Positions 11,861-22,341 of a stretch of DNA of 64,000 nucleotides are shown here, piece by piece. A program made the position numbers and the translations under genes. The notes beneath the pieces are model-generated. The model was not told the origin of the DNA. It was given only the letters and a program-made list of their open reading frames with translations, and did not search any database. Position 1 is the first letter of the stretch, and every line of letters starts with the position of its first letter. Source of the stretch: Catonia carolina (taxonomy: Eukaryota; Arthropoda; Insecta; Hemiptera; Achilidae); contig JAQMRL010000003.1 in assembly GCA_035578175.1 (NCBI GenBank), positions 57,768,672 through 57,832,671 on the forward strand, given 5' to 3'.

Positions 11861-12813
11861 GAGTGATTTTTTTTTAGTTCTGTTACCCAATTGTTAATGT
11901 CTGTTAAGTTTTTTCTTAGAAAGGGAAATTTTGTTTTGTGACACGAAGTTGGTAGCCCTACTCAACCAGTATAGGTACGGCAATGTGCGTTGATTCTCCT
12001 TGAGCTGTGTAATGTTTTGTACCATATCCGGTCGTGTTACGAAGAGAATGTATTTTACCCTAGAACATCGGGTTTTCATTCTTGAACAATATTTTGTTAC
12101 GAAATCATACGCGAGTGTAAAATAATAATTTAAAATTAAATTTGTTGGTATTCCTCCACCAGAAAAAATATCAATTTCTAGGCTAACAAACCGATTTCGA
12201 GAAACAGGTAGTGTTTGCGGCAGAAAACGTAGTGGTCGACAGCAAGATTGCTCTATTCTCCACGGAAAGTATACGAAAACTTTCCCCGCAAGTTGGTTTG
12301 TTATATTCGAGTGTTACTTGCGAGGAAAGTTTTCGTAAACTTTTCCGTGGAGAGTTGAGCAATTTTGTTTTCACATTTTCTAAAACGTCAACTGTCAGGA
12401 GAGTTGGTCGACCAATAAGTTTTCTTTAGTAAACATTACTTGTCTCTCGAAATCGGTTTGTTACCCTAAAAATTGGCATTTTTTTCTGGTGGAGGAACAC
12501 CAACAAATTTCATTTAAAATGATTCTTTTACACTCGCGTAAGATGCGCGAGCAAAGCTAGCTAATATTATGTGGCATAATATTGTTCAAGAATGAAAACC
12601 CGTTGTTTTAGGGTAAAATACATTCTGTTCATAACACGACCGGAAATGACACAAAATTTTACACAGCTCAAGGAGAATCAACTCACACTGCCGTATCTAT
12701 ACCGGTTGAGTAGGGCTACCAACTTCGTGTCAAAAAACGAAATTTCCCTTTCTTAGAAAAAAATTACCAGACCTTAGGCCTAACAATTGGGTAACAGGGC
12801 TAAAAAATCACTC
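11861..12813. mobile_element. foldback element, near-complete inverted repeat
   Basis: Two arms are reverse complements: 11861-12293 and 12316-12813, around a 22-nt loop. The outer ends are GAGTGATTTTTT on the left and its complement AAAAAATCACTC on the right. Examples that match across the arms are GTTACCCAATTGTTA, GACACGAAGTTGGTAGCCCT, TTGATTCTCCTTGAGCTGTG, CGGGTTTTCATTCTTGAACA and GTAACAAACCGATTTCGAGA (one mismatch on the left). By eye the arms are about 85% identical with indels, and the right arm has an extra ~35 bp near 12540-12575. A transcript would form a hairpin of more than 400 bp. Four ORF-like frames inside are by-products of the symmetry and none has a motif. Target duplication is unclear. 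Confidence 0.9.
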
Positions 12814-12899
12814 TGTATTATTAAAGTTACTTTCAAGAATTTTAATATTGGCCTATTACATATTTAATTCAGAATTGATAAAGTGTTACAAAACTTCTT

Positions 12900-13310
12900 A
12901 CTCTTTAGTAGCTCTACAGCCCTTGGTGGGCTTTGGCTTTATCCACAATCCTCACTGCTAAAAATGCGAGCGCCTTCTATCCTCTCACGCCCATCATAAT
13001 CAGATTCTTAATTTATGTAGATGTTACGTTTCTTTTCCGTACTTTCTGTCCATCATCCGAATATATTAGTTTTTCATAACGGCTTATGTTATCACAGCGA
13101 AAGGTTGATAACCCCACGCCCAACTTATAACCTGTAAGATCAGAGAATGTTCTTTCAAGGGTTCCATACATTACAGGAATAACCGTATAACGTGCCAAGA
13201 ACCCTTATTTCTCCCTCTTTCATCCTGCTACAAGGACATCCACATATCACCTTACATTGCCCAGAGATCTAGAAAAGGACTCTTGGGTGCTGAATTTGTA
13301 GCTCTTTATC
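12900..13310 (-). pseudogene. non-LTR RT tail remnant
   Basis: The minus strand reads GTLERTFSDLTGYKLGVGLS near the middle and then IVDKAKAHQGL just before a stop. These recall the C-terminal portion of some insect non-LTR polyproteins, where a (V/T)VPVxxGxLE block with KLG comes shortly before a KAKAHxGL stop. The frames are interrupted, and I cannot name the clade with confidence. Its 3' end lies about 90 bp beyond the foldback element. Confidence 0.4.
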
Positions 13311-14473
13311 TAATTAACAGTATCAGTAGACATGAACTGGTATTTAATGGTGCTACATATTTGGTATCAAATTCCCATTACCAGCCTTTGATCTCCTTTA
13401 TTAAAACGCACACTATTTTAAAATGATAAATAAATATTAGGTAATTTCGTTTGCGTGCAGGAGTTGCATTGTCATTTGATGATACACGATTATGAAATAA
13501 CTAATTTTAAATATTTATTTTAAAAACAACCGTTGTAAAACCTAATAAATGAACAATAATAATACCTGCGTATGTAACCAAAATATAATATTAAGTACAT
13601 CGGTTCACATTTTAATAATTGAAAATAAGCCATCCGTAAAGTAGAATACAAAAAATATATATAATAGTATCTCGTTTTTAATTAATTAGGAAAAGTATTC
13701 TGTTTTCCACTTTTTGATTAATTATTATTTGTTTTTGTACGATTTCACTTTGATGTGATTCGGAAACACATTTTTAATTATCAATGTTTTATTTCTTGTT
13801 TTTTTTTCTGAGTGGGATTTAAAAATGGGTATTCTATTTTTGTTAATGTTAATTAGAGTTCTCTGGTATACTTTTTTCTAATAAATAAAATCGTTGTACG
13901 TATCTTGGGTGACAATTTTGTAAATGCTTCTCTGAAATTGAGTATATAGTCAATGTATTATCTCATTCATTACACATTCCCCATAATTCGTGTTGTGTAT
14001 GTTTATTTTTTTTTTTAATACTGTGAAGTAATTGAATGCAGTTGCATTAATCCAATTTAATCATAAAACAGGTGGACTCTTGTTTTGTAAATTTGAATTA
14101 AAATTTAAATTGAAATGAAAATATGGTAGTTCAACATTAATTTAACCTACGTATTTATTTAACGTTTGAAAGCACCGCGGTTTTGCATAAGCGATTATAC
14201 TATCTATGATGCATACTAAATTTATGTGAAAGGTATAGTAAGTACTGCATTGATTTATATAAATGTTATATGTACAATTATTTCCGGGACGTAGAATATT
14301 TATTACTAAATGGTTTTAGATATTTTGATTCGTATTAAATTATGATCCATATCCATTTATTATCCTTTGCCAAACTGATATTCAAGCGACGTTTTTAATA
14401 GTTTATTAACGTAAATCTACTTGTGATAATCAATTGTAAAACGCAAAATTTTATAAAATTTTTCTTTTAATTG
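13311..14473. other. AT-rich spacer, nothing recognised
   Basis: Long poly(A)/poly(T)-rich DNA without frames over 60 codons and without visible element ends. Confidence 0.45.
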
Positions 14474-14851
14474 AATTGTTGTTTGGGTCAACAGCTGAAA
14501 GGATGGTTTGAACCTCTAAACGATTTACCAAGTGAAACGTGGAGTAAGGTGGTTTACTTTGCCTTCCTCACTGAGTGAAAAATTATGCTTATCAGTACTC
14601 CAAGCCCTCCGTAAAGCACCTACTATCCACCGTGCAAATGACACCTTCACTTCATTCACCACAGAATCTGGCTGTATTATGAAATTCATTACTCTCAGAG
14701 GAGATAACTCTGACTAGTGTCTTTTACACCTTCATATTTTCAGTCATATAATTGGGTGACCATGTGATAAGAAATAGAACTATTTTTTTATACCTGGAAC
14801 TAGTAGATCGAGTGCAATTAATGTAACACTCCACCTGCCTGTTATGGGCCT
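14474..14851 (+). repeat. R385 interspersed repeat, copy 3
   Basis: It starts at TTGTTGTTTGGGTCAACAGC and ends at CACTCCACCTGCCTGTTATG. There is a small deletion in the CTACCTCTTCTG block near 14730. A 61-codon frame inside reflects the repeat and is not a gene. Confidence 0.8.
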
Positions 14852-15112
14852 CGCCAGCGCTATGAATGTATAAGATAGCATTGTGTATAGGTTTTGTGTG
14901 TGATCTATATAAGTCTAGTGTTTGTGATGTTGTATGATTGTTGTGTGTAGTGTAAGAGCAACATGTGTGTAGTTTTGAAAGTAAGATTTACTCTTAGCAG
15001 GGTTCCCGGGCTGGCCATTCCCATACACCTTCATATATATCCATGGATGACCAATCATATGTATAAGAATGAGTGCCCCCTGGGAACTTAATTGCATTGC
15101 AAAACTATAAAA

Positions 15113-15132
15113 CAGTTGAACCTCGATATAAC
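15113..15132 (+). repeat. Tigger/pogo-like terminal sequence, left
   Basis: CAGTTGAACCTCGATATAAC resembles the TIRs of Tigger/pogo-like elements (CAGTxGAACCTCGxTATAACGA). It is interrupted by the SINE insertion at 15133 and resumes at 15263 with GAAACAATG and an internal ATATCGTTATATCCAGGTAA. A possible right partner is at 17290-17314. Confidence 0.45.
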
Positions 15133-15262
15133 TGGCTTCTACGCCGGGGTCCCGGATTCGATTCCTGGCCAGGGAATCACTTATTTTCATCTATCACTCT
15201 TCTCATCGTCAGCATTAGGAGTAATTGCAAAACGATCGTACGTAAAAAAAACTCGATATAAC
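15122..15262 (+). mobile_element. 5'-truncated SINE with target duplication
   Basis: A SINE copy lacking the A box: it opens inside the anticodon-like TGGCTTCTACGCC, keeps the B box GGATTCGATTCCTGG and the 3' body CGTCAGCATTAGGAGTAATT, and ends in poly(A). It is flanked by an 11-bp direct repeat, CTCGATATAAC, at 15122-15132 and 15252-15262, as expected for LINE-driven insertion. The target is a Tigger-like terminus, so the SINE is younger than that element. Confidence 0.85.
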
Positions 15263-16160
15263 GAAACAATGAGAATCTGGGAAAATATCGTTATATCCAG
15301 GTAACAAGAATTCCACGTCTAATTTGTTTCCGAATGTTTTTCTACGTTGTATGATCAATTAAGTCGATTTATTTTTCTTAATAGCCTTAAATAAAAAACT
15401 AAACTAGTATATGTACTTTCTATAGATCATACTTTACGTAATTACGTGTAATAATATACGTAGTGTACGAACATACGTACGTATTTTAAGTAGGAACTTA
15501 CCTCTTACATAAAATGGATCTTGACTATAATTAAAAGCATGTACAACTCACTATTTACGGTCTAATACTGTATACTTATTTCTAGCACTTAATTTCTTCA
15601 TAGCACTAAATATATTTTTCTTTTTAGGTTATTTTATTTTTTGCAGCTCTATAATAAATACAACCAGTAAAAATGTTCATAGTGTGTATTAATTAAAAAA
15701 AATTCAATAATAATTGCTTTGAGGATACCACCTAGTGATAGTACTCTAGGTTATTAAAAATGTTATTAATTTTAATTTTATGTTTATAATTACTGTTAGT
15801 TTGTAATTACATTTGTCTTTACTCCATCGGCATTTCAGTAGTCTTTGTGCAATTCCTGGTAGGTTGGGAGAATTCATGTTCATATTAAGGGATTATTTAG
15901 ATTTTGAAATCTGTCTCTGAACTTACGGTATAGTTTTAGAAACAAAATAACACTAACGTGAAACTTTATTTGAATCAGTTTTATAAAATCACTACCTAAT
16001 TGTAAATGCATTCTTCATTTTTCAGATGTTGATTAGTAATGATTAATTTGATTAACAGGTAATTTATTGCGTGCAAAAGTGAAAAAAGTGAGTAATTTTC
16101 TGTTGGTTTTCGTTTTTGAATAAAACATTACGTTCAAAAAAATATTCGCATTTATTTAAA
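15263..16160. other. AT-rich interior, nothing recognised
   Basis: Between the left Tigger-like end and the repeat beginning near 16163. No coding content is visible. Confidence 0.35.
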
Positions 16161-16218
16161 TACTAGCATATCCCGTGAGCTTCGCACGCAAAACATGTAT
16201 AATCAATATTTTTCAATT

Positions 16219-16396
16219 AAATGTTTTTTTTTGTTTATCGTTAGACTGTTGTGCAATTACTGCTAATGCAGACGGTGAGAAGGATGATAGATAAAAATGA
16301 GTTATGGAAAAATACCAGACCTGACCGGAAATCGAAACCGGGACCCCGGCGTAGAAGCCAGTTGCGCTAACCACTTGGCCAACGGGCCGGCCACAT
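16219..16396 (-). mobile_element. full-length tRNA-derived SINE, minus strand
   Basis: The minus strand runs CCGGCCCGTTGGCCAAGTGG, TTAGCGCAACTGGCTTCTAC, B box GGTTTCGATTTCCGG, TCAGGTCTGGTATTTTTCC, the shared body CGTCTGCATTAGCAGTAATT, then a short A-rich tail on the low-coordinate side. It is close to the copy at 17854-18016. It sits inside a repeat starting at about 16163 with ACTAGCATATCCCGTGAGCT. Target duplications are not clear. Confidence 0.85.
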
Positions 16397-16439
16397 TTTA
16401 ATGATATATGTAACAGAAACTGTATAGTTGCTAGTCGAC

Positions 16440-16640
16440 TGAAACCCCAACGTATACACGGGCACGCATTCACGCCCACACACACACACACACACAATCG
16501 CTAACACCATGTTATTTGGGTTCAGGGGGTCTGAAAACATGTAGGCTTATATCCGGTGAAAACTCTTATTTGGAGTTCTTAAGATATTTTGTTCACACGC
16601 GCGCACGCGCACACACACACATACACACACACACACGCAC
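16440..16640 (+). repeat. family F fragments with AC microsatellites
   Basis: ATCGCTAACACCATGTTATT and GGGTTCAGGGGGTCTGAAAA match the right end of family F (compare 63515-63560). They are followed by TTCTTAAGATATTTTGTTCA, which in intact copies comes before that block. Each piece is joined to an (AC)n run, at about 16479-16494 and 16594-16640. The order suggests two overlapping partial copies. Confidence 0.6.
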
Positions 16641-16645
16641 AGTGA

Positions 16646-16840
16646 TTTGATAAATTCCCCGCGAATGTCTCTCGGTAGTCTTTATACGTATGTACTGCAC
16701 TTCAACATAGTACACATACACACAACCAAAAAAAAAAGTTTCGATAATTTACCCCGCGTACGTCTCTCGACATCATCGAAGCCCTTCGTCTACTTCAACA
16801 GCAATACGTACTCTCATGTACACACACGCATACATATTCA
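16646..16840. repeat. imperfect ~100-bp tandem duplication
   Basis: GATAAATTCCCCGCGAATGT at 16648 recurs as GATAATTTACCCCGCGTACG at 16744. Both are followed by CTCTCG, a CTTCAACA block and a CATACAC-type stretch. The two units are strongly diverged. Confidence 0.5.
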
Positions 16841-16859
16841 TTAAAATCTTCATTAGGGC

Positions 16860-17030
16860 CCTTAGGGTTATCTTTCTGGAAAATTTAAAAATAATATGTT
16901 GCTGTGAATATAAATACAAATATGCTGTCAAAATGTCATGAAAATCCGTTCTGTAGTTTTGGAAATTAGCCTGCACAAACAAAACACGCTTTGTCTTTAT
17001 AATGTTAATATACGTAGATTTAAAAATAAA
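16860..17030 (+). repeat. end of an arthropod-type dispersed repeat
   Basis: TGTCATGAAAATCCGTTCTG, TAGTTTTGGAAATTAGCCTG and AACACGCTTTGTCTTTATAA form the 3' end of a type of repeat I know from many arthropods, whose other end reads ACTAGC...CCCGT...TTCGCA. That start is visible at 16163. The two ends would bracket the SINE and microsatellites between them. Confidence 0.45.
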
Positions 17031-17289
17031 GTCAGGTATATTCAACTGTATTAAAAAATACAATTGAGGTATTGAAATCACAAGAATCTACCTTAAAGCA
17101 CTCAGAAAATTTTAAAATAAAGTACTATTAATTTTAATGTTAGTATTTTTACAAAGCAGTAGTAGTAAATAATACTATAATCATATTTTGTGCAATATGT
17201 AACTATTTCGTCACATCGAGGTACGGATTCGTTAAATAGAGGTAAATATTTGTAGGTAGTTTTATTAAAATGTCATAGAGTGGTAAAAA

Positions 17290-17314
17290 AAATCGTTAAC
17301 TCTAGGTTCCACTA
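17290..17314 (-). repeat. Tigger/pogo-like terminal sequence, right
   Basis: The minus strand reads TAGTGGAACCTAGAGTTAAC GA, close to the left end at 15113 (CAGTTGAACCTCGATATAAC). Inward it continues with AAATATTTACCTCTATTTAA, a typical subterminal echo in Tigger-like elements. If paired, the element spans 15113-17314, is non-autonomous and holds several later insertions. Confidence 0.4.
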
Positions 17315-17355
17315 TATTTTTGACATAGTAGTTGGTTAAAACACCGGACACTTAC

Positions 17356-17718
17356 GCCCAAAGGGCCAATTGTGGTACCACAAATCCATCCTAATTCAAC
17401 GTGTTTGGTCCATCGGTGAACGCAGATAAAATGATAGCATCTTCTGAACCTATTTTCATAGTGGCAAAATCTTTTTAATCCCTCGGAACCAAAAATTGAT
17501 ATCCCTCTGGTCAACATTGTCACATTGTTAAAAACAAGTGGGCAGATATTTTTCTTCCAGCCGAAACATCTCGGATTGATCATGATGGAAAAGAAATAAC
17601 TTACGTAGAAATTTTTCATACCTCTACGGTATTCCCCGGGTGGAGGCCGGTTCCCAGGATAAGGGCCAGGCCAAAGTTCTTTGTCAGCACAGATGACCAC
17701 AGCAAGGCAGAAACTTAT
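17356..17718 (-). CDS. candidate exon, secreted Cys-rich protein (unidentified)
   Basis: An uninterrupted minus-strand frame of about 121 codons with coding-like GC content in AT-rich DNA. It begins with ISFCLAVVICA, which looks like the end of a signal peptide with cleavage before ADKEL or DKEL. A Pro/Gly-rich stretch follows, WPGPYPGNRPPPGEY. The rest is basic and holds six cysteines: CFGWKKNIC, then FCHYENRFRRCYHFICVHRW, then WICG. The frame runs into a consensus donor, GGC|GTAAGT, at 17356/17355. Upstream there is a TTATTTTCCAG acceptor-like site at 17727, but an in-frame TAG (17719-17721) means the usable acceptor would have to be the weaker TATTAG. No in-frame ATG exists, so a 5' exon would be needed. 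A second GTAAGT lies inside at 17604. No family is recognised. The stop of the longer frame falls in the Tigger-like end at 17302. It may be a decayed exon. Confidence 0.35.
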
Positions 17719-17853
17719 CTAATATTCTGGAAAATAATCTATAAATTTATTTTTCGCGTTACATTATAAAGTTCATTATAATACGACATTTTTCCCCTTA
17801 ACTGCAACTTAAAATCTAACTGTACTCACATTAAAATAATTAAAACAATTTGA

Positions 17854-18016
17854 CCGGCTCTTTGGCGTAGTGGTTAGCGCAACTGGCTTCTACGCCGTGG
17901 TCCCGGGTTCGATTCCCGGTCAGGTCTGGCATTTTTTACCACTCATTTTCATTATCATCATTATCCACCGTCTGCATTAGCATAAATTGCAGAACAGGCG
18001 TAAAACAAAAAAAAAA
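17854..18016 (+). mobile_element. full-length tRNA-derived SINE
   Basis: Reference copy for the family here. Head: CCGGCTCTTTGGCGTAGTGG and TTAGCGCAACTGGCTTCTAC, B box GGGTTCGATTCCCGG, then TCAGGTCTGGCATTTTTTAC. Body: CGTCTGCATTAGCATAAATT. Tail: GTAAAACAAAAAAAAAAC. Flanking ACAATTTGAC at 17845 and ACAATTTATTTGAC at 18014 look like a target duplication with a 4-bp indel. The head gives no clean cloverleaf, so it is not a functional tRNA gene. Confidence 0.85.
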
Positions 18017-19450
18017 CAATTTATTTGACTGATGTAGTGTTTGGGTGACCACCACTTCTCTAAACTGCGGAACGTTTCAGTTAAATATTTATTGTAAGCT
18101 GATAACGTGATGGAAAAAACCTTTATTATAAAGTTAGATAATTAGTATTTATCTCACTGGTAAAATGATTTTGAATACCGAAATATTTCCTTAAAGCCCT
18201 GTGTAAACAGCTTTCAAAATAAATTAATAGAAGTGAAGTTCGAAATCAAACTAAGAACTGAATAAATCTTCCATCGAGTATTTTATTTTAAAAAACATAT
18301 TCTACCTTTGAAATCGTTCACCGTTTTAAAGAACGAAGCTTCTGCAAATTACTCTTTTTAATTATAACGGAGAGTGAAATTCAGAAACGCGATATAGAAT
18401 TTCATCATCAGTCCCCTTTAGGGAATGAGCAAGATTACCTGAAACATTTTCTGTCTATCTGTCTGTGTAATAAACTTCCAACAGCAATTTTCACGGTATA
18501 CTTCTGTAAATCATTTTACTTAGCCGTACTGAGACTACTTTATTTATTATGTACAACTGATTTTCAGTAAAATTTAATTTTTTATATTGTTTCATGGTCT
18601 GTTCTGTGAAATAAAAATATAGCTTTTTACCGTTTTATTTGCATTCTTTCCCTTCCAAAAAAAAAAAAAAACAACTAGTAGTCACTATTTACATCAGTTT
18701 GTAAATTTATTAAATGGGCGAAAAACTACATTAATTTTTTCAGTTATTTTTTTAATCCATTATTTTCAATTCTCAGCGGATTAAATTCTTGAATTGAGAA
18801 TTTGTGCTGTAAGAAGTTTGCATGAGTCTTGATGTGGTATAATGTTAATTTCCATATAATTGTGAAGTGAGTTTTGAGGTGAATTAATTAGGCTATGTGT
18901 TTCGCAATGATTAAATCCGCAGAACATCCCTACTCCACTATCTTTTTAATCTACTAACTTCTGGAACATGTTTTTTCCAGATAAATCCTGTATTGTCAAC
19001 TTTCATTTGTTGTATGGTTTGCATGTAAAACCGGTAAAGTAAATTTTCGATAGATTATTTATAAGTAAAATAAGGACCATGTAAAGTTTGATTTTTGACA
19101 TAGTATGATGCCCAAGTAGCACGTCACAAAAAGTTTGATTGAAATGCGTGAAGATTATGTTTCTTTTTTTGGCCGAGAAAAATATCTGTAAGCCATAGTA
19201 CCCAAATATGCCTACCAACGCCTCTTTCTACGGATACGGGAAATTTTGTTTTTATGGAACCGTAGATTTTGGAAACAAAGAATTTTGAGTCGTTTATTAT
19301 GTTGCTGGTGCTTTGGCTTTATACAAAGACCCCACTTTAGTTTACGATCAAGAAGAATATTCCCAAGTACTACATTTTCGTATATGGCTGTATAGACACA
19401 TTATTTTAAAATAATGGTAGACAAGTATTTTCTCGCAAACTAAATGTTAC
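18017..19450. other. AT-rich spacer, nothing recognised
   Basis: It includes a run of 15 A around 18657-18671. A 71-codon minus frame at 19003-19218 has no motif. Confidence 0.4.
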
Positions 19451-20239
19451 TTAACAGGTTGACTCCCATGAGACACTTATACGTCTCTCACCAGTTCTGT
19501 AAAATTTACTTTTGAGAGACTGATCCGTCTCTCACATAATAGCGTTTTTAATAGAATCTTGAGACGGATTGGATACCTGTTTGCATTGTATCATATACTG
19601 AGCTGTGTTAAAAAAAATTCAAAAACATTTCCCCAGTCATGGTTCGTAATATACTTGATCCGATCGAGTCAAAAATGACTCGGTAAAACTTGACATGTTA
19701 TTATTACTATTACATAATATTGACTATTATTATAGTTTATTATTGAATTATTTATCATGTATTAATAATATTGTATAATGAAAAATGATTTTATCTTTTA
19801 ATTTTTTTATGGGTTTCGTATTATGATTTTTTTTGCATTGTAAAAGTTGACTTTGGTCGGTGCCTCTTTGTAGACAACTGGTAGTCAAGTTTACCACTCG
19901 CCGAACAACTGCTTGATAGAGAGACGCATCATCGATATTTATGGAGTTTTATTGAAAAATAACCCAAAGTAAATTATTTATAAAATACATATAATATTGT
20001 ATAGAAATACAAGTAAAATTTCAGTAAAACACACATCAGTCTTTTACAGTAAATTGGATTTTTTTTACTCTTGAGTACCTGATCAATCTCTCACCTAAAA
20101 AATAGCGCCAAAAAGTTTAAGCCTTACAATATTCTAGACCTGAAAGAAAATGAATTAAAAAAAGGAAAGAAACTATAATAAAATAGGTAAGGGTTTTTTA
20201 AGCAAAATTGTAAAAATTGCCTTGGGAGTCAACCTATAT
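19451..20239. mobile_element. piggyBac-like non-autonomous element
   Basis: The left end is TTAA followed by CAGGTTGACTCCCATGAGAC, and the right end is CCTTGGGAGTCAACCTATAT. The 13-bp AGGTTGACTCCCA is perfectly inverted at the two ends. The left TTAA fits a piggyBac-type target; the right TATA would be a mutated TTAA. Subterminal blocks carry repeated GAGAC/GTCTCTCA motifs (GATCCGTCTCTCAC at 19521, GAGAGACGCATC at 19918, ATCAATCTCTCACC near 20081). No transposase frame is present, and the middle is very AT-rich. Confidence 0.6.
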
Positions 20240-21829
20240 AGCTTTTTCTGTGTTAGTTTTTATTTTCCACTTGAATAACCGCTCGTACAGTTGGGGAAAT
20301 GATGTTGGGCATTTAGCGAAGCTTAAGCTGCTAATTTCGATTTTGCAAGTACACCGTGTCATCAGTATTAGTGGGAATTAGCCTACTTCTGTTTAGACTG
20401 TAGAGCGCCAGGTGTGAACACATTGTATAATGTAGAGTACCATACGATCCCTGCCAATAATAATCTCTCTCGAAAATATTAAAGCTCTATTACGTTTTAC
20501 TGATACATTGGCCGATTTTGTAGCTGTTTCTCACTATGTAGAATACGTCAACAAAAATAAACTAATATAAGGTTAACACCGAGTCCCTGTCATACACCAC
20601 GTAACTTGTATCATAAGGAGTATTTTCTTAAAAACTACTGTACCAAATTCAAATAAAAAAAAGCATAATTTGAAATTTTTATTTCAGATTTTTATAGTGG
20701 TTTTATTGATGTTTTTTCAGTTACATAAACTAAGTTTTTTGGCATAAGTTTCAGATGAACTTTGAAATTTTTTTTAAAGATGTTTAATTTTTTTTTTTTA
20801 ATGTTTAATTTTTTTGCCAGCAATGTTTTACAAAAAATTGTTTATTTTGTATTTTCCGAAAACCCCGATTTTATTGCGATTTTTCTCATGTAATTACTAA
20901 TAGCTGCCTAAGCATCGGACGAAACATTTCAAATAATAAAATTGTAGCATTTATAATCATATTTCAATGTGTTACGTACATTTATGCGTTTCTACAAGGA
21001 TGTACTGTAATTATAAAAAAAACTTATTTCGAACGAAAACAAATCTCGAATTTTTCTACCAATACAATTACTACTGCCTTAATGAGCCTAGTAAATGTAG
21101 TAATTAAAGAAACTTACGTCAGAAATGAAAAAATTGGATTTTTTTATAATTTCATGTGAGTAGATTACTCTTAATTTTGGGGTACAAGGCTAATTCTAAA
21201 AATTCCTGAGGTTGTTTAAGAAAGTCTGAGTTTCCGAGTTTAATAACAATCGGTGTAGTAGTAGTAGTAGATTTTAGAACGAATTGAAAATATACATACC
21301 ACACTAGTACATTCGTACGGATATCCTTCTAAAAACCTTTTTTTAGGTTCAGGAAGAATGAAACGTTTAGATCAGTTGCATTTAAGTGTGACAATTTTCC
21401 CCTATCGCGATGTATTCTCTGGCTATGTTATTAATGGAGTGCGTGAGAGTAAAACTAGTAAATTTAAATTGTACAATTGTAGACCTACTTACTGACTTAA
21501 TATTAATAATCACAAGATAATGTTTTGTTTCTGTACGCTTTAAGATTATGTATTATCATTAAAATAACGATTGTGCCAATTAAACATATCAAAGAAAAAA
21601 TATAACGACGTAAATTTATTTCCTGTCTGAACGACTCTAGGAATTTGGAGTATTGTAATAACAATGTCGTTAGTATTTCCTTTCAGTGCATTCCATTACA
21701 AAACAAAAAGGAACGCCAACGTATCTCTGGATTATGTACTATCCGTTTTTTTAAATATTAAAATAGTGGACATTGAAGAGAATTTAAATTTAAAACACCT
21801 TTAAAAGAATTATTTACAGAACATTAATC
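20240..21829. other. AT-rich spacer, nothing recognised
   Basis: A (GTA)n run lies at about 21255-21270. No supported coding, RNA or transposon feature. Confidence 0.4.
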
Positions 21830-21961
21830 TCAGAAACAAACCCGGTGCGGAAATGATAACGTTAAAATGAAACCTGTGCAACTTCTAGTGTTATAAAGAA
21901 AAAGGTTCCGTAACAGATTTTTTTTTATTTCTTTAAAAAAAAATGATATAGCTCTCACTAA

Positions 21962-22197
21962 CGTACTCACTCCTAACTTATTTTCAATCTTTCCGATACA
22001 TTTTTTGTCTGTCTGTTTTTTCAATTTTAAACTATCTCTGAATTTCTTCATCATTTCCAATTTCTTGCGTGCTGTATTCAATTCAATTCCTTCACTTTTT
22101 TTATTTAATCTGCTTATTGCATCTGCGGACGTCCTCGCTTCTTGTTCCGTCAATGATACCCATTTTTGAATATAACTATTTTATCTTCCGTCCGAGT
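21962..22197 (-). other. unidentified charged open frame
   Basis: The minus strand reads EARTSADAISRLNKKSEGIE and then a Lys/Glu-rich, coiled-coil-like stretch ending near CIGKIENKLG. It runs directly into GGA|GTGAGT, a good splice donor (intron would start at 21966). The frame continues past it with poorer composition. The frame has no ATG before KKLEMMKK, and no convincing acceptor was seen upstream. An overlapping minus frame (22150-22341) is also Lys/Arg-rich. It may be a diverged exon or a TE fragment; I do not recognise the family. Confidence 0.2.
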
Positions 22198-22341
22198 GTC
22201 TTTCATTATGACCCGCTCATTCCCGTATTTGTTAAACCATTTTCTTTTTGTATTATGTACGAACACTTTTGTGATGTTTCGTATAATATGTTTGTTTGGT
22301 TTTCGCTGTTGCTGTGTTACCCTTATGACCCACAGAGCCAA

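Noticed and set aside
12183..12429. Overlapping ORFs on both strands in the foldback element
   Set aside because: They are produced by the self-complementary sequence and have no motif.
17854..17940. tRNA gene
   Set aside because: A- and B-box sequences are good, but the head lacks pairing arms for a cloverleaf and is joined to a shared non-tRNA body and poly(A) tail, so it is a SINE head.
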